DNA of 64,000 nt from Spirochaetota bacterium (GTDB taxonomy: Bacteria > Spirochaetota > UBA4802 > UBA5550), in the NCBI GenBank assembly GCA_025457915.1, contig JALOTL010000006.1, positions 207,917 to 271,916 of the forward strand. Reading direction: 5' to 3'. The position numbers and the translations under genes were made by a program. The notes under the pieces were generated by a model. That model worked only from the letters and a program-made list of their open reading frames with translations, had not been told where the DNA came from and ran no database searches. Of the stretch, positions 9,378-19,258 are shown piece after piece (the stretch's first letter is position 1; every line of letters starts with the position of its first letter).

Positions 9378-11021
9378 ATGGCTGATTATCTTATAAAAGA
9401 CGCTCTTATCGTCGACGGAACGGGCGGGAAACCCTTCACGGGCTCCGTTACCCTGACCGGCGGCAGAATTGACAGGATAATAAAAAAGAACGGAAGGTCC
9501 GGCGGCGCGCCCCGGGCGAAAAAAACCATAAATGCCAGCGGCCTGGCACTCTCGCCGGGCTTCATCGATATACACTCCCACTGCGACTGGCTGCTTCCCG
9601 ACCCGAATAATGCCGAGGTGCTCGCGCCCCTCATGCTCCAGGGGGTCACGACCGTCGTGACGGGCCAGTGCGGAAGCTCTCCAGCGCCCGTCTTCAGGGA
9701 CAATACAGGCACGCTCGATTTCGTATCAGACGTGCTCTGCGACAATCCCATATCGTTCGACAACCCGACGCTCGGGTCCTTTTTCACCGCGCTCGAGAAA
9801 AATGGTATCGCGATGAACATGGCCCATTTCATCGGACACGGCACGCTTAACCTGACCATGAAGGGCGAGGCATACAGGCGGAGATTCACACCGGCGGAGC
9901 TCGTGAGAATGGCGGCATCCATCGACGAGTCCTTCGATTCCGGCGCCTTCGGACTGTCGTTCGGGCTCGGTTATCCTCCAGGCATCTTTTCCGGCCTGGA
10001 AGAGCTTGAATGGTTTGCCGGATTCGCAGGCAGGAGAAAAGCGGTCGTTTCCGTGCACCTGAAGTCGCTCGGCGCCATATCCCCGGCCTATCCGTTCATC
10101 CCGGGAGGCACGCCCCACAACCTCATGGCTCTCAGGGAGATGGTCGATGTCGCGAAAAAGTCCGGCGCGGCCCTGCAGGTATCCCACCTGATATTCACAG
10201 GCAAGCCGTCCTGGAAAACCGCTGACGCCATGATAGGCGCCATCGAAAAAGAAAGCGCCTCCGGTCTCGACATCGCCTTCGATGCCTTCCCGTACACGGC
10301 CGGCAACACGGCCATGGTGGCGCTAATCCCTTCCTGGTTTTTCAAGAACTTCGACAGGAACATAAAAAGCCGGCTCATGATCGCAAGGTTCAGGGCAATG
10401 TGGAAAATCGCGAACATGATAATGGGCTTCGACGTGTACGGCGATACAATCGTCCTCAAGGCCAATTACGAACCCTTCGAGAAATACGACGGCATGACCT
10501 TTTCAGCCATCGCCGCAGCGGAGGGGATCACAACATTCGATGCGTTCCTGCTCCTGGCTGAAAAAACGAAGGCCATGACACGGGTCCTCATCCCGGGGTA
10601 TTATGACAACGAGGGACCGGACGGGATCATGACAAGGGTGCTGAACCACCCCCTTTGCCGGTTTGAAACGGACGCAATAATAACGAGAAAAGGCTTCCAG
10701 AACCCTGCGACCTACGGCAATTTCCCGAAAATTCTCGGCGGGATATCCAGGGACATGGGACTTATGCCTCTGGAGGAGGCCGTACGGAAGATGACAGGCG
10801 CGTCCGCCTCCAGGCTCGGAATCAAGAAAAGGGGCGAGATCAGGGAAGGATATTACGCCGACCTTGTACTTTTCGATCCGCAGAAAATCAACGAGAACCC
10901 GGAGCCGAACAAACCGGCGCTGGGAATCAAACACGTGTTCATCAACGGGGGCCACGCCGTTGACTCCGGCAGGCTGGACCGCAAAAAGACGCATGGCAGG
11001 GTACTGAGAAAAAATGAATGA
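9378..11021 (+). CDS. N-acyl-D-amino-acid deacylase (D-aminoacylase-like amidohydrolase)
   Basis: A 547-residue member of the amidohydrolase superfamily. Residues near 60 read SPGFIDIHSHCDW, giving the His-x-His metal ligands, followed by GVTTVVTGQCGSSPAPV, a stretch typical of D-aminoacylases. VSVHLKSLG, LQVSHLIF and the C-terminal GIKKRGEIREGYYADLVLFDP complete the family pattern. Such enzymes hydrolyse N-acyl-D-amino acids or related amides in the cytoplasm. I take ATG 9378, where the amidohydrolase beta strand begins, although an ATG 18 bases earlier is in frame. It stands alone between umuC and a convergent chemoreceptor gene, so no pathway is implied. Confidence 0.88.
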   Translation: MADYLIKDALIVDGTGGKPFTGSVTLTGGRIDRIIKKNGRSGGAPRAKKTINASGLALSPGFIDIHSHCDWLLPDPNNAEVLAPLMLQGVTTVVTGQCGSSPAPVFRDNTGTLDFVSDVLCDNPISFDNPTLGSFFTALEKNGIAMNMAHFIGHGTLNLTMKGEAYRRRFTPAELVRMAASIDESFDSGAFGLSFGLGYPPGIFSGLEELEWFAGFAGRRKAVVSVHLKSLGAISPAYPFIPGGTPHNLMALREMVDVAKKSGAALQVSHLIFTGKPSWKTADAMIGAIEKESASGLDIAFDAFPYTAGNTAMVALIPSWFFKNFDRNIKSRLMIARFRAMWKIANMIMGFDVYGDTIVLKANYEPFEKYDGMTFSAIAAAEGITTFDAFLLLAEKTKAMTRVLIPGYYDNEGPDGIMTRVLNHPLCRFETDAIITRKGFQNPATYGNFPKILGGISRDMGLMPLEEAVRKMTGASASRLGIKKRGEIREGYYADLVLFDPQKINENPEPNKPALGIKHVFINGGHAVDSGRLDRKKTHGRVLRKNE

Positions 11022-11057
11022 GGTTACGAGGATAGCATAAAAATGAGGCGGCGGGCG

Positions 11058-13358
11058 TCAGCCCAGTTCCTCTTTTTTCTTCTCGATGGTCCTTATTGTG
11101 TCAGTGCTTCCCCTGTTGATTGAATCGACATTGGCCGTGATCTCCTCTATCGTGGCGGTCAGCTCCTCTGAAGCCGCGGCGATCTTCTCCACCTCCTGCG
11201 AGGCGATCCCGGCGGTGGCCACGATCTCCTCCGGGAGCTTCGTGATCTCGTCGTTTATCCTGTCGAGCGCGGCGGAGAGCGTCAGGTTCACGTTTTTTAA
11301 AAGCTCGACCGAGCTCTGGTTCTTTCTGTAAACGTTTTCAATGCCGGTCTGGACGTTCTTGTTTATGATGTTTATCTCCTTCACGCCCTCCTGCGACTTC
11401 TCAGCAAGCTTTGACACCTCGTCCGCGACCACGGCGAAACCCTTTCCCTGGTCTCCCGCCCTGGCCGCCTCGATCGAAGCGTTCAGCGAAAGAAGGTTGA
11501 TCTGGTCTGTTATGTCGTCGAGCACCTGCTGTGACTCGGTGATTTTCTTCGTCTCCTGTATGAGCATGTTGGTGAGCTGGTTGTTTTCGTCCACCGCGCC
11601 GTAAACCTCGCCGAAAGACCTGTTGATCTGGTCTATCAGGTTTCTGAGCAGCTGGTCGATCTTCACCCTCATGTTGTTCACGTGGTCCACGACGTCCTGG
11701 ACTATGGACTGGAGCTTGGTCTGGGCCTCGACGTTCAGCTGGTTTGATTTTGAAAATTCTTCGAGTCCGTTCAGTATCTCCATCGTGGCGCGCGACGTCT
11801 TCTTCATCTCTTCAATTGTGGCATTGAAGACCGAGAGGGTATCCCCCGCCCTGGTCTCCGCCGAAGACTTCTCCCTGTCAAGGCGGTGCATCATGAACTC
11901 CTCGCGCGCCCTGTGGTCGAGTGTATCCTCCCTCCTGAGAATCGACACCCTTCTCGTCAGGCCCATGTATATATCCCGGGCCAGTCCGGCCACGATGCCA
12001 GCGCCGCATATGAACAGCGAGAGTCCCAGAATAACCGGCTCCCCGCCGAGAAGAGCGGAGGATGCCGCCGCTCCCGCCATGAAGAGGTACGCAATTTTTC
12101 TTCCCATTTTCCTCTTCCGCTTGGCAGCCCTGACGCTGCTCCTGTAATGGGTCATAAGCAGCTTCCTGATCTCGGGGTAATCGAGTTTCCTTACGTCCTT
12201 TCCGTGCTCCCTTTTTATCCTGCCGGCTATGTCCATGGCTATGGAAACATAGAACTTCTGCCATGGCATGAGCATGTCGTAATATATGATGAACCTGTTT
12301 TTATCGGAGTTGTATACTACCGTTTCCACTACCCGGGGATCCGTTTTAACGGTATCCCCGTCGAGTCCGTATATGACCCTGTAGTCCCTGTCAAAGGCGA
12401 AGACGGCCCTGTCAGTATAACGCACCGGCTTTCCGAGTGAATCGTGGAGAACCCCGGAATCCTTGTCGTTGATGTCGAAAAAACAACCCTCGTCGTTCAT
12501 CCTGTAGCACTTGCCGTCGTAGAACTTCGGGACCTGGTCAGGAAGAAGGGGCACCTCAAAGGTCCTGTACCCTGAATTAACATATAGCCCCTTGAAATAA
12601 CCTATGCCCAGGGTGTTGTATGCGTGGGATATTATCGAAAAATAATCGGATAAACCGGTCCCGTATACGGTCTCCTCGCCCGGCCTGTATTTTTTTCCGT
12701 CGATCGTTACTTCTTCCGGCCTGTTGAGATATGGAAGAAACCTCTTCGGTGTTTTCTGGTAGGTAAAAACTAGCTCCATTTCCTTCTTCTTCTGCAGGAA
12801 TCCGGAGAGTGTCCTGGATGTACAGTCCGACAGCGTACTGTACTTGTGCGCCACCTTCCCGGCCACCTTGCCCATTATGTGATACGGAACGAGGATGAAC
12901 TGCAGGGCCCCCTTTCTTTCCAGGGTAAGCTGGAATGAGGAAGTCCTGAGACCTATTATCTCCACAACTTTTCGTATGGAATCGAAATCAAGATTTTCAT
13001 AAAAGGAGAGCACTCGGTATTGTATGGCAAAATAAAAGTGTTCGGTTACTTTATTAAACGGATGGCGCCTGATGGCCCGCAGGTCGGCCTTGGTCAAACC
13101 GATGTCGTCAAGCACGTTCCTGTAAGCGATTTCCGTATGGTCGTTCCTCAGGTATTCAAGGAAAGACGTAATATAGTACCATGCTAGGCCGTGCGGTTCG
13201 GACGAATGCCTGTGAGGATAAAGGTCCTTTTCGTAGCCGCCGGACCTCTTGACCACCTCGAGAAGATAATCGGATATTTTTCTGAATTCCCAGGGCCTGA
13301 TGGTTTCATCCGGCTTGAAAAAAACAGGATCCCTGACGTCGTTCGCTTTCTTGTTCAT
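11058..13358 (-). CDS. Methyl-accepting chemotaxis-like transducer with a large N-terminal cytoplasmic domain
   Basis: The 766-residue protein ends in a clear MCP signalling hairpin: [18 protein letters not shown] at about 618-635, then [16 protein letters not shown]. Coiled-coil arms lie on both sides. Two hydrophobic segments sit close together at about 421-437 and 441-461, preceded by a very basic stretch ([11 protein letters not shown]). No signal peptide or early membrane segment exists, so the first 420 residues should be cytoplasmic, as should the C-terminus. That N-terminal region is soluble and unlike any sensor domain I recognise. Ordinary MCPs have a periplasmic domain between two separated membrane helices. 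No other chemotaxis genes are nearby. The ligand is unknown. Confidence 0.85.
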   Translation of the reverse strand: MNKKANDVRDPVFFKPDETIRPWEFRKISDYLLEVVKRSGGYEKDLYPHRHSSEPHGLAWYYITSFLEYLRNDHTEIAYRNVLDDIGLTKADLRAIRRHPFNKVTEHFYFAIQYRVLSFYENLDFDSIRKVVEIIGLRTSSFQLTLERKGALQFILVPYHIMGKVAGKVAHKYSTLSDCTSRTLSGFLQKKKEMELVFTYQKTPKRFLPYLNRPEEVTIDGKKYRPGEETVYGTGLSDYFSIISHAYNTLGIGYFKGLYVNSGYRTFEVPLLPDQVPKFYDGKCYRMNDEGCFFDINDKDSGVLHDSLGKPVRYTDRAVFAFDRDYRVIYGLDGDTVKTDPRVVETVVYNSDKNRFIIYYDMLMPWQKFYVSIAMDIAGRIKREHGKDVRKLDYPEIRKLLMTHYRSSVRAAKRKRKMGRKIAYLFMAGAAASSALLGGEPVILGLSLFICGAGIVAGLARDIYMGLTRRVSILRREDTLDHRAREEFMMHRLDREKSSAETRAGDTLSVFNATIEEMKKTSRATMEILNGLEEFSKSNQLNVEAQTKLQSIVQDVVDHVNNMRVKIDQLLRNLIDQINRSFGEVYGAVDENNQLTNMLIQETKKITESQQVLDDITDQINLLSLNASIEAARAGDQGKGFAVVADEVSKLAEKSQEGVKEINIINKNVQTGIENVYRKNQSSVELLKNVNLTLSAALDRINDEITKLPEEIVATAGIASQEVEKIAAASEELTATIEEITANVDSINRGSTDTIRTIEKKKEELG

Positions 13359-13550
13359 GTCTGATTTATTGATAAAACGATACGGAAAATATTTAGAAGA
13401 TGATATAGAAGGTGCACTAAAATAATCAAGTTAAAAATATTTCCGCTGAAAAATCATGTTTAAAAAAATCAGGTTTCCCGGCCGGCATGAATAAACCCGG
13501 TGGAATCAGCCGATCATTTTGGATCAGGTGATTTTAATGGTTGTTCACCT

Positions 13551-14168
13551 TTAATCACCCTTTCTGCATTCAGGCTGGTAAAGCTTCATATAGTCCATTA
13601 TTATGATCTTCGCCGGCTCTATCATGTCCTGTCTGAGATTGCGGTCCTCGTATACCCTGTTTACCGACTCCCACGCCTGGCACCAGTTTGAATCCATCGC
13701 AAGCTGGGCCTTTGCTATAGCGAGAACGACGTTTACAGTAAAGCTGGACCTGTTCCTCTGTCTTGCTTTTTCAAGAAAGACGATCCCTTTCTTCGGGTGG
13801 AAGTAATCGTCCATTACAAGAAGATAGCCGTAGCAGAAAATCTCGTCCGGAAGCATAAGGCCCGGATTGGCGATGATTCTTTTTCCTTTCTTTTCGGATA
13901 CGTATTTCAGGAAAAGCGGCGCGTTCCCCTTGCCGTCAATGTTCCATGAAAGGGCGTTTATGACCGCCGCCTTCAGATCAACCGGTTTTTTCGGATCGGA
14001 AAGAAACTCGGCAAAGGACCTGTCCATGATCCCCGAATCCTTCGCCTTCTTGACGACCGGGTTGTCCAGGTAGGCCTTGTGGAAATCGGTTGAGGTTACA
14101 GGCGAATCCGGATATGAAGCTGCAGGCATTAAAAGAATAAATAAAAACGGGATAATCCTGTTATACAT
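13551..14168 (-). CDS. Exported protein of unknown function
   Basis: A 205-residue protein with a signal peptide (MYNRIIPFLFILLMPAASYPDS). The mature part is mostly helical with helix-turn-helix spacing such as FLEKARQRNRSSFTVNVVLAIAKAQLAM, suggestive of TPR- or HEAT-like packing, but no clear repeat consensus. It is the last gene of a tightly packed minus-strand run that begins at 16976, with only 9 bases between it and the zinc-ribbon gene. I do not recognise the family. Confidence 0.75.
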   Translation of the reverse strand: MYNRIIPFLFILLMPAASYPDSPVTSTDFHKAYLDNPVVKKAKDSGIMDRSFAEFLSDPKKPVDLKAAVINALSWNIDGKGNAPLFLKYVSEKKGKRIIANPGLMLPDEIFCYGYLLVMDDYFHPKKGIVFLEKARQRNRSSFTVNVVLAIAKAQLAMDSNWCQAWESVNRVYEDRNLRQDMIEPAKIIIMDYMKLYQPECRKGD

Positions 14169-14177
14169 TTTTCTACC

Positions 14178-14420
14178 TCACGAAATGCCGGACCCGCAGT
14201 GAGGGCATTCCTCCGCCGGATACAGCTCGTCCATGGATTTCAAATCTCTGTAGACGGAACCGCATTCGTCGCAGAGATAAAATATCTTCCCGCACTTTTT
14301 GCAGGCATACTTTTCAAGGGTCCCCTCCTCGCAGAAGGGACAGATTTTGCTGTTTTCTTCAGACAAGTTCGCCACCTCGGGTATAAATCTTTTACGTTGA
14401 TCCCGTAAGAACAGATTCAT
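14178..14420 (-). CDS. Small double zinc-ribbon protein
   Basis: About 80 residues with four Cys pairs of the C-x2-C type: CPFC, CKKC, CDEC and CPHC. This is the layout of two rubredoxin-like zinc ribbons of the sort found in RNA-, DNA- or protein-binding adaptors. I choose the ATG at 14420 because GGAG lies six bases upstream; an in-frame ATG at 14438 and a TTG at 14531 have no such site. It sits between an unknown gene and an exported-protein gene in one apparent operon. No specific role can be assigned. Confidence 0.75.
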   Translation of the reverse strand: MNLFLRDQRKRFIPEVANLSEENSKICPFCEEGTLEKYACKKCGKIFYLCDECGSVYRDLKSMDELYPAEECPHCGSGIS

Positions 14421-14551
14421 CAAGTTCTCCAGACCCATGATTTCCGGACTGACTGGCGGCCGGATTATTGGATACGGGCAGGGGTCCGAGTCCGGGAAGC
14501 ATGAAAATAAATTAACCTGATTTGCAGGCAAGTCAAGCTTTAATAAAAAAT

Positions 14552-15433
14552 CTATTTCCCGGGGGTCGTCCCGGGCGGTTTGCCATCAATGGAAAATCGC
14601 CTCCCGCGGAAGACGGCCTCGGCAGCTTTTTTGTAAGCGCTGCTTTCAAAATAGCGTTTCAGTTTCATTGATACCGGCATGATCTGCTCCGAAGGCTCGT
14701 ATAAAAAAGGCTTCCCGGCGGAGAGATCATTTACGGCGCCCTGTTCCACGGCCCATGACAGCTCGTGAATCGGACGGCCGCCCAGGTCCCTCAGTATTGC
14801 GCGAAGGACACCCTCCTTCTCGGGGTCCATGAAAAAAAACTTTTTTGAATACATCACCGCGCTGTGGATCCGCTCCGGCACGTCCATGAATCCGTCTTTC
14901 AGCAGTTCGGCGCCCAGCTTTTCAAGGATGCTGAAAAGATATTTTACCGCCCCCAGGCCCGGCTTTACCTGCCCCGGAAGGGCCGGCCTTTCGGGCGTGA
15001 ATTTTTTAGCCGGGTCCTGCAGGGATATCCATTCAAGATAGAGCAGTTCAAGAGGCATCCTCTTCACTGCTTTTCTAAGTATCGTCGATCCTGTCTCAAG
15101 GGTTTTTTCTGATATCCGCAGGTCCACAAGGAGTTTCCCCGGGGCGTGCTTTCCGGAATACACCCTGAAGTAATGGATCCTGTTGTCGTCCCTGTCCACA
15201 TCAATAACCAGGCTGTCATGCCCCCTGGATGCGCAGTGCCCCGCGAGTCCGGTGGCGCGTACCATTTCAACCATGTCTTCCGCCGAGTACCGGTTAAGGA
15301 AAAGCGCTTCGCATGCGTCCGTTCTTGAATAGGTGCTGAGGCTGCAACCTATATCCGACATGCCGCCCGATATGTCGTAAATGCCGCCTCCCCGTTTTTT
15401 TTTGACGAAAACTGATCTTATTTTTCCCAGCAT
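14552..15433 (-). CDS. Conserved hypothetical cytoplasmic protein
   Basis: The 293-residue protein has no signal peptide or membrane helix. Visible features are an internal LVIDVDRDDNRIHYFRVYSG-like beta strand pair (about 85-105) and a Lys/Arg-rich C-terminus (FRGRRFSIDGKPPGTTPGK). The start is set at 15433, where GAGGA lies 7 bases upstream; the preceding hydrolase stop at 15444 then leaves a 10-base gap. Being translated right after a metallo-beta-lactamase hydrolase hints at joint function, but I do not recognise the family. Confidence 0.7.
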   Translation of the reverse strand: MLGKIRSVFVKKKRGGGIYDISGGMSDIGCSLSTYSRTDACEALFLNRYSAEDMVEMVRATGLAGHCASRGHDSLVIDVDRDDNRIHYFRVYSGKHAPGKLLVDLRISEKTLETGSTILRKAVKRMPLELLYLEWISLQDPAKKFTPERPALPGQVKPGLGAVKYLFSILEKLGAELLKDGFMDVPERIHSAVMYSKKFFFMDPEKEGVLRAILRDLGGRPIHELSWAVEQGAVNDLSAGKPFLYEPSEQIMPVSMKLKRYFESSAYKKAAEAVFRGRRFSIDGKPPGTTPGK

Positions 15434-15443
15434 GTTCAATTCC

Positions 15444-16196
15444 TCAGAGATCAATCACAGTCCCGTCGAAGCAGGCGGCAGTATTCCTGAATATCATTTC
15501 GGCGGCGGACCGGGCGTCCATCCTGTCTTTCCTTGTCTCGTACCTGCTCGCGTCGAAATGCGTCAGCGCAAGGCTCTTTGCGCCAGCTTCTGATGCGATC
15601 CTCGCCGCGTCTCCAGGATTGAGGTGCGGCCATTCGTGATGCGTTTCGCCCGGGCGGTACGAACACTCGGCTATGAGAAGGTCCGCCCCGCGTGCCAGCT
15701 CGACCGCGTTCGCGCAGTACCCGGTATCCGGGCAATAGGCTATTACCCTCCCGAGAATATCCATCCTTATGCCGACCGTGGGAACGGAATGTTGAAGCGG
15801 CAGAACGGTCGCACCGAACGGTAGGTCTGCAAAGCCATCCCCGGCCTCAATGATTTTTACGTCGTACGGAAGATCGGCAAACGGGATTGTAAATGGACGG
15901 TTCTGGAAAACGTCGAGTATGCTCCTTCCCCCGTCGCCGGTGATGATGAAAAGTCCACTGGTGTAATTGAATTTTACAGAGACGTGCAGTCCCCATATAT
16001 GGTCGATGTGGAAATGGCTCAGGAACATGTAAACCGGGACGGAAAAATCAATGTAATCACCCAGCCTGCGGATCCCTCCTCCGGCGTCGAGGACCACCTT
16101 GAAGCCGGGAGCGTCAATCAGCGCGCAGACCGTATTCCCAGACTCGGTATCGTACCATCCGTTTGTGCCGAGAAACACCGCCCTTACCCCGTCCAT
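15444..16196 (-). CDS. Metallo-beta-lactamase-fold hydrolase (RNase Z-like group)
   Basis: A 250-residue protein with the MBL metal motif as SHFHIDHIWG (H-x-H-x-D-H) near residues 60-69, preceded by the conserved LDAGGG turn. Downstream metal ligands fit H in LQHSVP, D in YCPDTGY and H in LALTHFDAS. The phosphodiesterase/RNase Z subgroup is the closest match, but the long exosite of tRNA 3'-processing enzymes is not evident, so a small-molecule or nucleotide phosphodiester substrate is as likely. It is spaced 6 bases after the small 86-residue gene and is part of the 16976-13551 operon. Confidence 0.82.
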   Translation of the reverse strand: MDGVRAVFLGTNGWYDTESGNTVCALIDAPGFKVVLDAGGGIRRLGDYIDFSVPVYMFLSHFHIDHIWGLHVSVKFNYTSGLFIITGDGGRSILDVFQNRPFTIPFADLPYDVKIIEAGDGFADLPFGATVLPLQHSVPTVGIRMDILGRVIAYCPDTGYCANAVELARGADLLIAECSYRPGETHHEWPHLNPGDAARIASEAGAKSLALTHFDASRYETRKDRMDARSAAEMIFRNTAACFDGTVIDL

Positions 16197-16202
16197 GGAA
16201 CG

Positions 16203-16463
16203 CTATTCCTTCTCCCATGCGTCAGCCTCGCGGAACATGTCATCGAGGAGCCTCTTCAGCTCCGCCGGCATCTCGTCCTCGGCCGGTATCGACTCGGGAA
16301 AGTATTTTTCCACTGCCTCCAGGGCCTTCATCCTTGCGCTGTCCGCCCTCGAGCTGTTATAGTAATGGAGGATAAGCTTCTTCGCCGTGTTGGAGAGCTC
16401 GTACTTCGTCAGGTACTGCACCAGATCGTATATCGATTCCCTGAAACTTTCTTTGCTCAACAT
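16203..16463 (-). CDS. Small helical protein of unknown function
   Basis: An 86-residue acidic protein, predicted to be all helical (YDLVQYLTKYELSNTAKKLILHYY, then a charged C-terminus). Its ATG directly abuts the TAA stop of the lipoprotein gene upstream, so translation is likely coupled. No known domain is recognised. Confidence 0.7.
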   Translation of the reverse strand: MLSKESFRESIYDLVQYLTKYELSNTAKKLILHYYNSSRADSARMKALEAVEKYFPESIPAEDEMPAELKRLLDDMFREADAWEKE

Positions 16464-16976
16464 TTACCCCTGTTTGCCTTCTGCCGTTTTTTCTTTTTTA
16501 TGGAACACCATGTCTTTGTCGAAAAAATCCTTCTTCCCCATGTTTTTTTCGAAAAATTTCTTGAGCTCCTTGATCGTCCTGAAATCCATCTTCAATAGGC
16601 TGTCAGTTGCAAGCGCCATTTTGAGGTCGTTTCCCTCAATCCTGTATCTGAGGAAATAAAATCCTTCTTCGCCCTCAAGGCTGTGAATGTTGAGGATCTT
16701 ACCGCCATCCAGGAGGCTTATGAAGCCTCTCATCCTCTCGACTACGGGTTTGCCGTGTTCGAATCCCGACAGCTCGATGAAATACTCGTTTTCATTAAAC
16801 CTGATGATTTTCAATCCAACATCGGGCATGTCGCCCTGCCTGTCCCCTGTCCATTCGCCGATTATGGTACGGTCGATCACTGACTTCCTGAAGTCGGACA
16901 GGGGGACCCTGGATTTATACGGGCACGCGGTGAGTATCGCAACGATTAAAAAGGGAGCTATTTTTTTCATTTTCAT
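16464..16976 (-). CDS. Lipoprotein, unknown function
   Basis: The 170-residue product starts MKMKKIAPFLIVAILTAC, a lipoprotein signal with Cys at residue 18. The mature part has beta-strand patterns such as IIGEWTGDRQGD and YFLRYRIEGNDLKMAL, resembling small calycin-like or lipocalin-like 'extracellular solute' proteins that start with a G-x-W near the N-terminus. The C-terminus is Lys-rich. It is the first gene of the minus-strand operon that ends at 13551. Confidence 0.75.
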   Translation of the reverse strand: MKMKKIAPFLIVAILTACPYKSRVPLSDFRKSVIDRTIIGEWTGDRQGDMPDVGLKIIRFNENEYFIELSGFEHGKPVVERMRGFISLLDGGKILNIHSLEGEEGFYFLRYRIEGNDLKMALATDSLLKMDFRTIKELKKFFEKNMGKKDFFDKDMVFHKKEKTAEGKQG

Positions 16977-17057
16977 ATAATTTCATTCCTGGATTATCCT
17001 CTCCAATAACGGGGAATATGTCAATTAAATGATTATCCTCTTTAAAAAAATCGGCTC

Positions 17058-17082
17058 AAAAAAAGGGGCCATCCGGCCCCTT
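17058..17082 (-). terminator. Rho-independent terminator (minus strand)
   Basis: GGGGCC (17065-17070) pairs with GGCCCC (17075-17080) across a 4-base loop. Read on the minus strand, the stem is followed by a run of seven T. It follows the stop codon at 17113. Confidence 0.88.
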
Positions 17083-17112
17083 CAGTATCCCTTTCAAACA
17101 ATAAAATCAAGA

Positions 17113-17625
17113 TTACATCGCCATTGACTCCTCGAAACCGCCGTACCACTCGAGTTCGGAGGCCGTAAAGCCGTTTATTATCCCCATGTTGACGTAATAG
17201 TCCATCAATATTTTAAGATGAATTATATCCTGTTCGTCATCGTCGAAATCGCTTGCCCCGCTGGCAGCGACAGCGTTCCAGTTATCTTCGACCCACTCGA
17301 AAAACGGGGAATCCTTTTCTGAAAAAATTATATAGCTGGATATGATGTCGAATTTGATCGTGCTCACCGCCCTCCTGAATTCGTCATCCGATACATGGTG
17401 CAGGGAAGTCGCAAGCTCGGTCTGGAAATAGTCCCCCCATGAAACCACCCTCGGCTTCACACCGTACTTCTTTCCAATTTCATCGGCACTTTCAGGTTCT
17501 ATGTACATCCTCGTGGAGACCCTGTCTATGAATTCCTTGATATATATCAGGTCGTGCAGTTTACTGACGCTTAACAGACCCTCGTTTATCAGCGGCATAA
17601 CGGTTTCATTTATGACTCTTTTCAT
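17113..17625 (-). CDS. Conserved hypothetical protein
   Basis: The open frame extends to 17772, but a terminator at 17731-17747 lies inside that extension, so I place the start at ATG 17625, where GGAG lies 7 bases upstream. The 170-residue product is acidic and mainly helical, with SWGDYFQTELATSL and a D/E-rich patch (SDFDDDEQDI). No membrane segment or known motif is seen. The gene is bracketed by terminators on both sides and so is its own transcription unit. Confidence 0.7.
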   Translation of the reverse strand: MKRVINETVMPLINEGLLSVSKLHDLIYIKEFIDRVSTRMYIEPESADEIGKKYGVKPRVVSWGDYFQTELATSLHHVSDDEFRRAVSTIKFDIISSYIIFSEKDSPFFEWVEDNWNAVAASGASDFDDDEQDIIHLKILMDYYVNMGIINGFTASELEWYGGFEESMAM

Positions 17626-17726
17626 TTCGTGCTCCGTCGAAGTATTATGGTCTCGTTTTATGATCGGAAAAAGCAGGATTTTACATGAATCATTTATTCC
17701 CAATCCGCGCATAGCCATGAAAACAA

Positions 17727-17752
17727 AAAAGCGCCCGTAAAAGGCGCATTTT
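17727..17752. terminator. Bidirectional-looking terminator hairpin
   Basis: GCGCC (17731-17735) pairs with GGCGC (17743-17747). The minus-strand side is followed by TTTTTTG and the plus side by ATTTTATT. It ends transcription from the metallohydrolase gene at 17775-18398. Confidence 0.75.
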
Positions 17753-17774
17753 ATTGACAGTATATGATGCAATG

Positions 17775-18398
17775 CTACAGGTAAAACCTTTTCTGCTCCT
17801 TTACCGTGGAACTGGCGCTCCTTCCGTAGTGGTGCCCGGGCCAGATCACCGTATCGTCGGGGAGGGTCAGTATTTTATTTACTATGGAATCCATGATTTT
17901 ATCATACGATCCGTCCATGAGGTCAGTACGGCCCATCCCCTCCGTGAAAAGGGTATCGCCGGTAAAGACATTTCCGGGAGAATAAAGGCATATGCTCCCC
18001 TCACTGTGTCCCGGCGTGTGCATGACCGAAAGCCTCTCCGATCCGAACTGCACCGTGTCGCCGCCATTCAACGCCACCGAGGGACCGGGCGATTTTTTCC
18101 CGCCGATGGTCCTTGAAAAAAACCTGTTCGTAAGGCTGCCGAGCTTGGAAACGTCGGCCTCGTGGATCATAAGCCCCGCCCCGGTCCGGGCAATCACGTA
18201 CTCGTTGCCGGACGTATGGTCGAAATGACCGTGGGTGTTTATCACCCACTGGACAACAGCGCCGCGCGCCTCAATTTTTTCAAAAATCAAATCATGGTCG
18301 CCCGCCGGGTCTATGAGAACCGCTTTTTTCGACCCTTCATCCGTCACGAGGTAGCAGAAAACCGCCATTGGAGTTACGAGAATCTGATCTATTATCAT
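17775..18398 (-). CDS. Metallo-beta-lactamase-fold hydrolase (glyoxalase II-like)
   Basis: The 207-residue protein has the signature THGHFDHTSG near residues 55-64, then MHTPGHSEGSICLY (third metal His) and FTGDTLFTEGMGRTDL, where GD supplies the bridging Asp. This is the single-domain glyoxalase II-like group, which hydrolyses thioesters or, in some members, acts on persulfides. The glutathione-binding C-terminal domain of true GloB is absent, so the physiological substrate is uncertain. It has its own terminator downstream and the repeat-bearing terminator upstream. Confidence 0.88.
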   Translation of the reverse strand: MIIDQILVTPMAVFCYLVTDEGSKKAVLIDPAGDHDLIFEKIEARGAVVQWVINTHGHFDHTSGNEYVIARTGAGLMIHEADVSKLGSLTNRFFSRTIGGKKSPGPSVALNGGDTVQFGSERLSVMHTPGHSEGSICLYSPGNVFTGDTLFTEGMGRTDLMDGSYDKIMDSIVNKILTLPDDTVIWPGHHYGRSASSTVKEQKRFYL

Positions 18399-18506
18399 CG
18401 GGTCACCGCCGGATTCATGGATGGTTTATAACTGCCGGCCCGGTTTTATTCGAGCAGGGTTTAATATCCCGCAGCTTTGCTGCGGAAGAAATATAACGCG
18501 AAGAAC

Positions 18507-18577
<71 letters not shown>

Positions 18578-18592
18578 TTTGTAAAGCAGTTT

Positions 18593-19234
18593 TTAAACGC
18601 CCTCGCAGACGAGCATGATCTCGTCTATACCCGGCCAGGACGGAGTCCTCCGTCCTTCTATCACCCTGAGTCCGGCCAGGACTGAATGGAAAGAGACGTC
18701 CGCGGATGATGCAGGATCGCCGATGTATATCATCTTCTTCCCCCCGGAGGACAGGTAGGATTCAAGGGCGGACAAGGCCATGGAATTTTCCGCGGGCGGC
18801 CAGCACAGGAAAAGGGTCCTCCCGGGATGATGCGACGCAGAGGTTTCATCCCCATCGATGACATTGAACCAGCAGTCATCGAACCATGCGTTTCCGCCGG
18901 ACGGATCAAAGGAACCGCCTGCCGGGAATTTATCGTAAGCGACGATGTCGGCGCCCAGTCCGTGAAGGCACATCGCCCAGTATCCGCTTCCCGCTCCTAT
19001 TTCAACGATGGGAGAGTGTCTCTTAACGGCATTCAAAACGCCGATGGTAGGAACCGGGAACGCGTATTTCGCCGTGAAATAATGCCTTTTATCGAGAAGG
19101 CCGGCATTTATATCCCCACCGGCTTCACGGAGCGCGCCGAGGTATTCACTCAATTCAAGAAGATACGGGTTGTAGACCGCGGAGTCGTCCGCCAGCGGTA
19201 CGTAATTCCCTATGGAACATGAAGACTTGTTCAT
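18593..19234 (-). CDS. SAM-dependent methyltransferase-like protein
   Basis: The roughly 213-residue protein has motif I as PIVEIGAGSGYWAMCLHGLG, followed by DIVAYDK, so SAM binding by a class I Rossmann fold is likely. The later LFLCWPP resembles the (N/D)PP(Y/F)-type motif IV position but with CWPP, as in a small group of uncharacterised bacterial and fungal relatives. The N-terminal region (YLLELSEYLGALREAG) is helical. I set the start at ATG 19234, three codons inside the longest frame. The substrate is unknown. The gene ends in the repeat-bearing terminator. Confidence 0.75.
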   Translation of the reverse strand: MNKSSCSIGNYVPLADDSAVYNPYLLELSEYLGALREAGGDINAGLLDKRHYFTAKYAFPVPTIGVLNAVKRHSPIVEIGAGSGYWAMCLHGLGADIVAYDKFPAGGSFDPSGGNAWFDDCWFNVIDGDETSASHHPGRTLFLCWPPAENSMALSALESYLSSGGKKMIYIGDPASSADVSFHSVLAGLRVIEGRRTPSWPGIDEIMLVCEGV

Positions 19235-19258
19235 CATAAGCAAACTGCAAAAAAAGGT

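Noticed and set aside
17626..17772. N-terminal extension of the gene at 17113
   Set aside because: The extension crosses a terminator hairpin and lacks an RBS; ATG 17625 has GGAG.
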